Positions 51,826 to 59,498 of a DNA stretch of 64,000 bases are shown here, piece after piece. The notes under the pieces were generated by a model that had not been told where the DNA came from, made no database searches, and saw only the letters and a program-made list of their open reading frames with translations. The DNA lies in the NCBI GenBank assembly GCA_037381085.1, contig JARRRD010000003.1, positions 1 to 64,000 on the forward strand, written 5' to 3'. Position numbers and translations under genes: made by a program. Positions within the stretch are counted from its first letter, which is position 1. Each line of letters begins with the position of its first letter. The stretch comes from JARRRD01 sp037381085. Lineage in GTDB: Bacteria > Nitrospirota > Thermodesulfovibrionia > Thermodesulfovibrionales > UBA6898.

Positions 51826-53035
51826 TCGAGCGGATCCTGTTACGGGGCAATGAAAACCTGACCCCCGCTCCCTTATTCAACCGGTATAATGATATCGCGC
51901 CTCCATGTGCCAGGGCGATCTTCCGCACAAGATATAATCCCAGACCGGTTCCCTGCGACCGGTATGTGGTAAAAGGGGATATAAGTTCACTGATATCACA
52001 TTCTTCAGGATATCCGGAGCCGTTGTCTTCGTATAACAGATCAGTGAAAGGTCCCTTCTGATCCGGTCCGTCTGTCTTTATGGAGACCTTGTCGGCACCG
52101 GCCTGGAGGCTGTTTCTGAACAGATTTTCGATAAGAAGCGCCATATAGAGTTCGTCCGTGTAAATGTCGAAATCGGGACAGCTTTCCAGCCCGATCCCGA
52201 TCCTGTCTGACATCTCTCCCGCGAACTGTCTTAACCTTATCCACTGGCAGTTGTCCAGTGTAATTTCCCTTCCGTATATCAGGAGGTTATCGATGAGCTG
52301 CTGGGTGCGGTTCAATTCTTTTCTGATCAGCACGTCGAACCGACTGAGGAAAAGCTCATCGGAAATACGGGCGGGCAATGCCTGGGTGAGGTTGGATATG
52401 GTGGCAAGAGGGGTTTTAAGTTCATGGGCGAGGGTTGCGGCCATCCTGCCGAGAAGGGCAAGTGCCTTCTGCTCTTCGAGAGCCTTTTTAAGTTCTTCAT
52501 GCCTGTTTTCGATCTGATGTTGCAAAACGAGGGCCTGCCGCCTCTTTTCAGCATAAATAACGAGGACAGTGAACACTAGAACGGTCGCACAGAGACCGCC
52601 TACAACATCGTCGGCGTCGGGCCCGTCGGCCTCGCCTTTGACGTAGGCGTTCTTTACATATATGTCTATGCTCCTGTTCCCGCGTGTGAAGGACAACAAG
52701 TATCTGAAGTCTTTCTTGTTGAGGTTTCTCCCCAGAGCAGGATTGACTGCGATCAATTTGGTTTTCATGACGGATGAGATGAACTTTTCAAGAAATTCTA
52801 CTGTCTGCCCGGCCGACATGTCCGGGAAGGACTTCTGGAAATATGAAATAGTATTCTCAACCTCTGTCTTCAGATTGTGAGCCACCTCGTCCTCCTCGAC
52901 GATGTTCCCCAGCCGGCTTGTTGTAAGTGTGAGCAATATCCCCACAAGCAGCGAAATCAACAGGTAACCGACGAATTGTGAAGTCCTCTTTAACAAGAGT
53001 ATGCCCCAAGCCTGCAGGGAATGACGGCCAAGCAC
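51818..53035 (-). CDS. Sensor histidine kinase paired with the NtrC-type regulator
   Basis: The 405-residue protein has a membrane segment near 20-40, a periplasmic region of about 110 residues and a second membrane segment near 148-165. A coiled coil follows (RRQALVLQHQIENRHEELKK). The phosphorylated histidine is in MAATLAHELKTPLATISNLT near 208. HATPase motifs are LIENLFRNSLQAGAD, YEDNGSGYPEE and GTGLGLYLVRKIALAHGG. The start is GTG 53035; no ATG fits. Its signal is unknown. Confidence 0.9.
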   Translation of the reverse strand: MLGRHSLQAWGILLLKRTSQFVGYLLISLLVGILLTLTTSRLGNIVEEDEVAHNLKTEVENTISYFQKSFPDMSAGQTVEFLEKFISSVMKTKLIAVNPALGRNLNKKDFRYLLSFTRGNRSIDIYVKNAYVKGEADGPDADDVVGGLCATVLVFTVLVIYAEKRRQALVLQHQIENRHEELKKALEEQKALALLGRMAATLAHELKTPLATISNLTQALPARISDELFLSRFDVLIRKELNRTQQLIDNLLIYGREITLDNCQWIRLRQFAGEMSDRIGIGLESCPDFDIYTDELYMALLIENLFRNSLQAGADKVSIKTDGPDQKGPFTDLLYEDNGSGYPEECDISELISPFTTYRSQGTGLGLYLVRKIALAHGGAISLYRLNKGAGVRFSLPRNRIRSNG

Positions 53036-53164
53036 TTGAACATGCGTAAGAAAGAAAACACTACACTGAATTATATCCGACCGCCAAAAAGCACGTCAAA
53101 CTTGTTGACGGGTAAGACTGACTCTTTGCTCCTTGCGGGCAACGAGGCTGCCGTATTGAAAGAG

Positions 53165-53443
53165 TCAGAAAAAGAGCCGGTAGATACCCGCCCAGAAAAG
53201 GCATCCGGAAAAGGTAATGATCTTCTCGGTGAGTGTAAGCCTGCCGGTTTTTGCTATTGACGGCAGACTTAGGGGGGAAGTGAGGAAGCATGCGGTTACG
53301 TATATCCATTTAGGGGGCGACTCCTTTGGGAAGGCCGAAGGGAAAAGGGAACAGAAAGGGCATTCTATCTCTCCTTCAAGCCGGTGTCCGCATCTTGCGC
53401 AACGGCTTATACCAAGCGCCTCGTCCATTTCATCATGGTCCAT
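53165..53443 (-). CDS. Small membrane protein with zinc ribbon
   Basis: The 92-residue protein has an N-terminal four-cysteine zinc ribbon (CARCGHRLEGEIECPFC) and two hydrophobic segments (WIYVTACFLTSPLSL and TFSGCLFWAGIYRLFF). The ATG at 53443 is chosen because it precedes the ribbon directly; an upstream start would add 14 residues. The family is unknown to me. It lies between the kinase gene and the M16 peptidase gene, all on the minus strand. Confidence 0.6.
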   Translation of the reverse strand: MDHDEMDEALGISRCARCGHRLEGEIECPFCSLFPSAFPKESPPKWIYVTACFLTSPLSLPSIAKTGRLTLTEKIITFSGCLFWAGIYRLFF

Positions 53444-53552
53444 CGCTATATTATAACCCCTGCCTCGGCAGAAGGCATGGCGCAATGCCGGGAAGAAACC
53501 CTTTTTCTTTCCGCTTCTGCCTGCTTACTACTCACTATTCATTTGCTCTCTA

Positions 53553-56222
53553 TTATTCCGGTGCCGGTCCCAGCGTAACCTGCACAAAATCGTGCGGCCT
53601 GATGCGGCGGGAGAAGGCAGACTTTACCTGTTGGGCCGTCATCTTGCGGTAGCGTTTCGCTGCAAGAATGGGTTCGTTCAGGGGCAGACCTTCGAGCGAA
53701 TAACTGAGAAGGCCGCCTGCAATTCCATCGATGTTTGCCTCCGAAAGCGGTATCCTGCGGATCAGCAGCGCCTTTGTCCGCCTCAGCTCATCTTTGGTGA
53801 TCCGCTCCTTCTGCATCTGCAGAAGGTCCCGCTCAACCATGGCGCGCGCCTTTGAGACATTAGGCGGGTCGCAGGCGTAAAAGACCGCAAAGAGCGAACG
53901 GGTTTTCCCCGACTCTAATATTGCTCCGACAGAATATACGAGGCCTGTCTTTTCACGCAGGTCGCGATACAGTCGCGAGGAGTAAAATCCGCTGGATAGC
54001 ACATGGGTTCCGACCTGGAGGGCATAGTAGTCGGGGCTGAAGCGGGTGATCCCCACAGTCTCGGCAAGGGTTACATCCACCTGGGAACGGCTTGCGTCAG
54101 GGACGGCAACCGAGGAGGACTTGTTCGGCGGGACCGGGGGGAGGTCCGTTTTCGGTCTCGGGCCTCTGGCCTTCCAGGCGCCGAAATATTTTTCGATCAC
54201 CTTCCCGGCTTCTGAAGGAGTTACATTGCCGATTACAACGATAGTGGTCATGTCCGGCCTGAATATACTGTGATAGTAAGACCTCACATCCTTCAGGCTG
54301 ATCGATGAGACAGTCTTCGGCGTGGCCTCACGCAGTGTCGGATCATTCGCCGGGTAGAGCGCCGAATCGAGCGCCCGCCCGGAGAGGTGGCCGGGGCTCT
54401 TCAATTCACCCGGAAGGGCCGCGACTGTCTGTTCCTTTATTATCCTGAATGCCTTTTCGGGAAGGGCGGGTTCCAGAAGGTTTTCGGCAAGCAGTTTGGC
54501 GCCCCTGTCGAAGTGGTCCTTCAGAACCTGCAGTTGAAACCCCGTGCCGGCCGACTCGTTTGCGGCGATGTCGTCCAGGGCCTTCTGAAATGCAAGCCGG
54601 TCCAGGGATGTTGTGCCGTATGAGAAGAGGCTGCCCAGAATTCCGGATATTCCCTCCTTCCCCTTGGGGGCCTGCATTTCGTGGTTTGTTTTAACGCGAC
54701 CGTAAACGCTGACGGTCGGGCTGATCGTCTCCCTCTGTACGATAAGCTTCAGGCCGTTCGGAAGGACGCTCACCGACGGTTTTACCGTGGAGCCCGGTAT
54801 GGCAGGAAGTTGGGTGACTTTTTTTGCCCAGTCCGGCAGAGAGATTGGTCTTGTAGCTTGCGGTGCAAAAGATTCCTTCCCCCCGAATTCCCTGGAAGAC
54901 ACGGCCTTGCCTGAAGCCTGCGGCGTGAGCACGGCGACTACAGCGGTCTCGTTCAAGAGATATTTTCTTGCTGCCCGGTCAACGTCGGCAGGAGAGACTT
55001 TCCTGATGGCGGCAACATCGTCTTCCGGCGAATTGCGGCCTTCAACAGCCAGTGCCTGCGACCACAATGCCGCCAGGCCCGGCACCGAGTTTTTCCCGAA
55101 TTCGGCATCGGCAATCTCGTGACGCTTCGCGGCCTCGACAAGTTCGGCGGGAATACCCTTGTTCAGGTAGTCCTCTATTCTCTTCTTTATCGTTGTAATA
55201 AGCGCGGTCCCGTTTCCACCCTGTGGAAAAGCTGCGGTCACGTAACCCATACCCGCTTTTGGCAGTATCTCCATATCGAAATCCACGGACAGTGCCTTGC
55301 CTTCGGGGACAAGGGCGTAGAGCGAGCCCCTCTGGCTGTCGAGGACATCGGCCAACACCTGCCCGGCCGCGTAATCCGGATTGTCGAAGCCGGGCATGCG
55401 GTATGCCACAACGGACAAGCCATAGGGAAGGTCGGTCTTCAGCTTCATTGATGCCGCCTTGAGAGGACGCAGCTCGACCCCGGGACGTTCGGGCAGAGAG
55501 CGGGAAGGAATATCGGCGAAAAGGTCTTTCACTTGCTCGAGGGTCCGGGCAGGGTCTACATTTCCTGCTATTATGAGAATGGCGTTGTTTGGGCCGTACC
55601 AGTGATCGTAAAACTTTTTTAGCATAGCTCCCGTCGTTTTGTTGAAGGAGGGACGTGTGCCAAGGGCGTCGTGTGCGTAGGGCGTCCCCTCGAACATTGC
55701 GGCAAGCAGCCTTGTGTAAAAGACATACTCCGGGTTGGAAAGGTCCTGGGCCACTTCCTGTTCGATGGCCCCCCGTTCCTTTTCCCATTGCTCCTGGGAA
55801 TCAAGAACGCCGCGCATCCTTATGGATTCGATGTGCAACGCGATATCGAGGTCATCGGAGGGCACGGTCAGGAAGTACTGGGTTACTGTCTGCTGAGTGT
55901 CTGCATTGAAATCTCCTCCCAGCGTTGCGACAATGTAGGAAAGCTGATCGGCAGAAAGCCCCGGATTGCCTCGAAACATCATATGCTCCTGAGCGTGTGC
56001 CATTCCCGGGAAACCCCTGGGTGTCTCGTTTGAGCCAACGAGATAATTCACTTCGGTCGTTACTACGGGCGCCAGCGCGTTATGGACGATCACGACTCTG
56101 AGACCGTTTTTCAGTGTTGCACGAAGGACATGAGTGTCCTTTGCACTTGCTGGGGGAGACGCGGCCAACACGAACAAAGAGACCAGCAGGATGAATATCC
56201 GGACGGGCTTAAAAGACATCAC
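53553..56222 (-). CDS. Two-domain M16 (pitrilysin-type) zinc peptidase, exported
   Basis: The 889-residue protein has a signal peptide (residues 1-27) and two M16 halves. The first has the inverted zinc motif HAQEHMMFRGN (HxxEH) near residue 78 with a downstream glutamate in ERGAIEQEVAQDL, so it is catalytic. The second (from about 470, PNGLKLIVQRETISPTVSVYG) lacks HxxEH and is the inactive partner domain. M16 enzymes degrade peptides or process proteins in the periplasm. The gene appears to be alone in its unit. Confidence 0.92.
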   Translation of the reverse strand: MMSFKPVRIFILLVSLFVLAASPPASAKDTHVLRATLKNGLRVVIVHNALAPVVTTEVNYLVGSNETPRGFPGMAHAQEHMMFRGNPGLSADQLSYIVATLGGDFNADTQQTVTQYFLTVPSDDLDIALHIESIRMRGVLDSQEQWEKERGAIEQEVAQDLSNPEYVFYTRLLAAMFEGTPYAHDALGTRPSFNKTTGAMLKKFYDHWYGPNNAILIIAGNVDPARTLEQVKDLFADIPSRSLPERPGVELRPLKAASMKLKTDLPYGLSVVAYRMPGFDNPDYAAGQVLADVLDSQRGSLYALVPEGKALSVDFDMEILPKAGMGYVTAAFPQGGNGTALITTIKKRIEDYLNKGIPAELVEAAKRHEIADAEFGKNSVPGLAALWSQALAVEGRNSPEDDVAAIRKVSPADVDRAARKYLLNETAVVAVLTPQASGKAVSSREFGGKESFAPQATRPISLPDWAKKVTQLPAIPGSTVKPSVSVLPNGLKLIVQRETISPTVSVYGRVKTNHEMQAPKGKEGISGILGSLFSYGTTSLDRLAFQKALDDIAANESAGTGFQLQVLKDHFDRGAKLLAENLLEPALPEKAFRIIKEQTVAALPGELKSPGHLSGRALDSALYPANDPTLREATPKTVSSISLKDVRSYYHSIFRPDMTTIVVIGNVTPSEAGKVIEKYFGAWKARGPRPKTDLPPVPPNKSSSVAVPDASRSQVDVTLAETVGITRFSPDYYALQVGTHVLSSGFYSSRLYRDLREKTGLVYSVGAILESGKTRSLFAVFYACDPPNVSKARAMVERDLLQMQKERITKDELRRTKALLIRRIPLSEANIDGIAGGLLSYSLEGLPLNEPILAAKRYRKMTAQQVKSAFSRRIRPHDFVQVTLGPAPE

Positions 56223-56432
56223 CGAAATACCTCCTCATCTGAAGTTTTACCCTATCAGTATAAGACGACGGAGAGGCGGAGTCAAAAAACGGACCACGGC
56301 TGTCTTATTGCAGGTTTACCGTCGGACCATCGGTAGATATGGCGGCCGGGCAGGAAAAGTTGGATAATATTAAGAAGAGAAGGAAGGATGTCATACAGAT
56401 GAATCGAGGTTCGGATTGTTCGGGAGGTGATG

Positions 56433-56666
56433 ATGAAGAAGGTTCAGTTGAGAGTGCAGAAGGAATTTTGCAGCGAATGCTCGCTTGCAATCATGCGTTT
56501 CATGAAAAACATGGAGGGAGTCGAATCCGTTGTTGCCGAGAACGGGGAGGTGGTAATCACTTACGACGATTCGCGGGTGGATGGTGAGACTGTCGAAAAA
56601 ATAGCCAGAGACACTGTAAGGACCCTGGGCTATAAAATGGAGGAGGAGACAGAAGCGGACAGTTAG
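56433..56666 (+). CDS. Heavy-metal-associated (HMA-like) small protein
   Basis: The 77-residue protein begins MKKVQLRVQKEFCSECSLAIMRFMKNMEGVESV, with the metal pair in CSEC where HMA domains have CxxC. The fold pattern (beta-alpha-beta with MEGVESVVAENGEVVITYD) fits a CopZ-like metal chaperone. ATG 56433 has GGGAGG five bases upstream; ATG 56430 is a possible alternative. No P-type ATPase is nearby. A terminator follows, before the flavin reductase gene. Confidence 0.82.
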   Translation: MKKVQLRVQKEFCSECSLAIMRFMKNMEGVESVVAENGEVVITYDDSRVDGETVEKIARDTVRTLGYKMEEETEADS

Positions 56667-56667
56667 T

Positions 56668-56690
56668 AGATACCCGCGGGGTATCTGTTT
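56668..56690 (+). terminator. Hairpin terminator between HMA-like and flavin reductase genes
   Basis: A perfect eight-base stem AGATACCC / GGGTATCT with loop GCG is followed by GTTTT. It starts one base after the HMA-like stop codon. It fits a weak intrinsic terminator. Confidence 0.65.
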
Positions 56691-56721
56691 TAAGAAGAAG
56701 GGTCTTGAAAGGAGAGGTAAC

Positions 56722-57285
56722 ATGAAAAAATCTTTGGGTGCCAGGACGCTGCTCTATCCCACGCCGGTTCTGGTTGTGGGAAGTTACGATAAGGAGGGGA
56801 GGGCCAATGTGATGACCGCATCATGGGGCGGGATATGCTGCTCGAGTCCTCCCTGTATTGCCGTGTCTCTGCGGAAAGTCACCTTTTCCTATGGAAACGT
56901 TATGGAGCGGCAGGCATTTACCATAAATATTCCTTCTGAAGAATATCTCAGGCAGGCCGACTATTTCGGAACCGTGTCAGGGAAGAATGAGGACAAGTTC
57001 GCCGCTACCGGCCTTACCCCCGTTAAGGGAGACTTCGTGGACGCCCCCTATGTGAAAGAATTCCCCCTCGTCATTGAGTGCAAGGTGCTAAAAACGGTGG
57101 AGATCGGCATCCACACGCAGTTTGTTGGAGAAATCATGGACGTGAAGGCGGATGAGGCAGTTATCGACGCCGCCGGCATGCCGGATATTGAAAAACTGAG
57201 GCCGGCAATATTCACCCCTGAAAGCCGCAGTTACTACGGGGTGGGAAAACATCTGGGAAAGGCTTTCTCCATAGGCAAGCGCTGA
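56722..57285 (+). CDS. Flavin reductase-family protein
   Basis: The 187-residue protein has a flavin reductase-like FMN-binding fold: PTPVLVVGSYDKEGRANVMTASW near residue 14, PPCIAVSLRKVTFSY, FTINIPSE, and YYGVGKHLGKAF at the end. Such proteins bind FMN; members act as flavin reductases or flavoredoxins in anaerobes. Its redox partner is unknown. A strong AAAGGAGAGG ribosome binding site precedes the ATG. Confidence 0.9.
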   Translation: MKKSLGARTLLYPTPVLVVGSYDKEGRANVMTASWGGICCSSPPCIAVSLRKVTFSYGNVMERQAFTINIPSEEYLRQADYFGTVSGKNEDKFAATGLTPVKGDFVDAPYVKEFPLVIECKVLKTVEIGIHTQFVGEIMDVKADEAVIDAAGMPDIEKLRPAIFTPESRSYYGVGKHLGKAFSIGKR

Positions 57286-57308
57286 TAGTAACCGAAGAGT
57301 CACTGAAG

Positions 57309-57327
57309 CGGGGCCCTGTAGGCCCCG
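57309..57327. terminator. Convergent GC-rich hairpin
   Basis: A perfect seven-base stem CGGGGCC / GGCCCCG with loop CTGTA lies between two converging gene ends (57285 and 57332). It could terminate transcription in both directions; the U-tracts are poor. Confidence 0.5.
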
Positions 57328-57331
57328 GGAA

Positions 57332-57553
57332 TCAGTTTCTTCCGGAAAGACTGCCGGGGATGGCGAAGCGTTCGTGCAGGATCCGCTGAAACTTCGGCGT
57401 GTATATGAGGTCGTAGACAAACTCCTTGCCCGGGAAAAGGCTGAGGGCTGCCTTCCTGGTATCTTCCATGAGCTGCAGGGCCTCCGGCACGGAGAGGTCT
57501 GATTGCATCAGCACCGCCTCGGCGAGGTTGACGACCGATCTTAGGCGCCTCAT
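57332..57553 (-). CDS. Small conserved hypothetical protein
   Basis: The 73-residue protein begins MRRLRSVVNLAEAVLMQSDL and continues with a helix-rich body (PEALQLMEDTRKAALSLFPG) and a basic C-terminus. It has no membrane segment or signal peptide. I recognise no family. The start is ATG 57553 with AGAGAAGAGG upstream; 20 more in-frame codons exist but are low complexity. It is divergent from the PAS kinase. Confidence 0.6.
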   Translation of the reverse strand: MRRLRSVVNLAEAVLMQSDLSVPEALQLMEDTRKAALSLFPGKEFVYDLIYTPKFQRILHERFAIPGSLSGRN

Positions 57554-57661
57554 CCTCTTCTCTTCTTCTCTTATCCGGCATGAGGATGATGGTTGTAAAG
57601 CAAGGCGGGGCAAAGTCTCCCGTCATTACCGGTCAGATATTCTGTCACACACGATAAAGGC

Positions 57662-58807
57662 ATGATTACCGAGAGGCAGTGGTTTCAAGAGGGCGACTTC
57701 CTGCAGAACCTTTTCGATGCGATACCGTCACTCCTTTTCGTCGTTGATCGGGATGTCCGCATATTTCATCTGAATTCGACGGCTGCCAGCGTTTTAGGCG
57801 GACGGGGGTCCGTTATAATGAAGCGGGGTGGCGAAGTCCTGCACTGCATAAATTCCTATGAGGTGACCGAAGGGTGCGGACGTGCGCCGTCCTGCCGGGA
57901 GTGCGTCATCAGAAACTCAGTCGGCAGGGCTTTCAAGGGTGAAGAAATATACCGCGAGACGGCCAAAATCACGATGAGGGAGAACGGGACCGTTACGGAG
58001 GCCCATTTCATGATAACCGTCAATTCTCTTGATTACAAAGGGGAGAGATTTGTTCTTCTCGTCCTGGAAGACATAACCCGCCTGAAGGAATACGAAGAGG
58101 AGCTGAGACAGCGGTCCGTCCAGTTGGAGGCTGCAAACGAGGAACTCGAGGCCTTCGGCTATTCCGTTTCTCACGACCTAAAGGCCCCTCTGAGAAGGAT
58201 CAAAGGTTTCATTGACATCCTGAGAGACGACTATGGCGGCAGACTGGATGATCAGGGAAGGGATTACCTGGATCGAGTGGGTTCTGCAAGCGGCGAAATG
58301 ACGAGGCTTATAGATGCCCTGCTCGACCTGTCCAAGCTGACCGGCGGCGAGATGCTGAAACAGACTGTGGACCTCAGCGCACTTGCCGAGGACATCGGAA
58401 GCGAGCTCCGGAGAGCCCATCCGCATTATGCCGCCGATCTTTCGGTCGTACCGGCAATGTTTGTAAATGGCGACAGGCAACTACTTCGCATAGCGCTGGA
58501 GAATCTGATCGGCAATGCACTCAAGTTCACTTCGGGGCGGAGCGGTGCGAGGGTTGAATTGGGTGTGATGGAAGAAAACGGGTTGGCGACGTACTACGTC
58601 CGGGACAACGGTGCCGGGTTTGATATGGCATACGCGCACAGGCTCTTTGCGCCGTTTCAGCGTCTGCACAGTTCGGAGGATTTTCCAGGAACCGGCATAG
58701 GACTGGCAACGGTACAGCGAATAATACACAGACACGGTGGAAGGATCCGGGCTGAAGGCGCAATTGGCAAAGGGGCCACTTTCTATTTTACCCTGTGGCA
58801 GGCGTGA
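57662..58807 (+). CDS. PAS-domain histidine kinase with cysteine cluster
   Basis: The 381-residue soluble kinase has a PAS domain (residues 12-140; IPSLLFVVDRDVRIFHLNST) containing four cysteines at 62, 72, 78 and 81 (HC..., GCGRAPSCREC). A coiled coil follows, then HisKA with histidine in FGYSVSHDLKAPLRRIKGF near 176 and HATPase with LENLIGNALKFTSG, RDNGAGFD and GTGIGLATVQRIIHRHGG. The kinase part resembles the phytochrome-like group. There is no regulator gene beside it, so it is an orphan. The start is ATG 57662. Confidence 0.9.
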   Translation: MITERQWFQEGDFLQNLFDAIPSLLFVVDRDVRIFHLNSTAASVLGGRGSVIMKRGGEVLHCINSYEVTEGCGRAPSCRECVIRNSVGRAFKGEEIYRETAKITMRENGTVTEAHFMITVNSLDYKGERFVLLVLEDITRLKEYEEELRQRSVQLEAANEELEAFGYSVSHDLKAPLRRIKGFIDILRDDYGGRLDDQGRDYLDRVGSASGEMTRLIDALLDLSKLTGGEMLKQTVDLSALAEDIGSELRRAHPHYAADLSVVPAMFVNGDRQLLRIALENLIGNALKFTSGRSGARVELGVMEENGLATYYVRDNGAGFDMAYAHRLFAPFQRLHSSEDFPGTGIGLATVQRIIHRHGGRIRAEGAIGKGATFYFTLWQA

Positions 58808-58822
58808 GCAGCCGGGAATATT

Positions 58823-59260
58823 CTATTCGACCTGTTCCGATTCAGCCTGGCTCAGGAGACGCCTGGCCTCTGTAAGCCTCTTGAGGTATTTCCTCGCGTT
58901 GCCCGGGTCTCCGGCGACGGTCGCCTTGAAAAGATCGGCCTCGAGTTCCGCGATGGCCAGCCGCTTGTAATAATCCATGGTCTCCTTCAGGTGGGCGAGC
59001 ACGATTTTTCCCGTGAGCAGAGGATGGTTGTTCGTGACATTGGCGTCTTTATACATCAGGCCGTGTTCAAGTTCCACCTCCAGACCCCTCCGGAACTCAT
59101 TGAGGGGAATGTTCATACCCTGCGTATTTACGGTGGAAAGGATGATGAGGGCCTCCTCGGGGCTGACGCCGGTCTCACCCCTCGATGTCCAGTCGCTGAT
59201 TTTCAGCTCCCTGCAAATTCGCCTCACTTCCTCCATTGTAATATATTCGGGAAGTACCAT
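58823..59260 (-). CDS. DUF5661 family protein
   Basis: The 145-residue protein contains NIPLNEFRRGLEVELEHGLM and NVTNNHPLLTGKIVLAHLKE followed by MDYYKRLAIAELEADLF, which I recognise as the DUF5661 pattern. The function is unknown; the conserved histidines and acids (ELEHG, HPLLTGK, AHL, YY) could bind a metal. A strong AAGGAGGAGAG site precedes the ATG. It converges with the kinase gene and diverges from putA. Confidence 0.8.
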   Translation of the reverse strand: MVLPEYITMEEVRRICRELKISDWTSRGETGVSPEEALIILSTVNTQGMNIPLNEFRRGLEVELEHGLMYKDANVTNNHPLLTGKIVLAHLKETMDYYKRLAIAELEADLFKATVAGDPGNARKYLKRLTEARRLLSQAESEQVE

Positions 59261-59498
59261 CTCTCCTCCTTCGGATGAAAGTCTTCTCCAGTAACTGATT
59301 AGGAGTTTATCTTGAAGGGACGGTCAAATACAAGATGTCTCTCCCGTGACGCAAGCGAGAGAGGCCGCTTTTTATGCAAGGAAAATGCGGGAATGACGGC
59401 GAAGTTATTATTATTTTGTGATATAAAAGAAATATGACGAGGCGGGTACCTTGCCGTCACCATCCGCCGAATAAAGAAATGGAAAGGATTAAGTAAGG

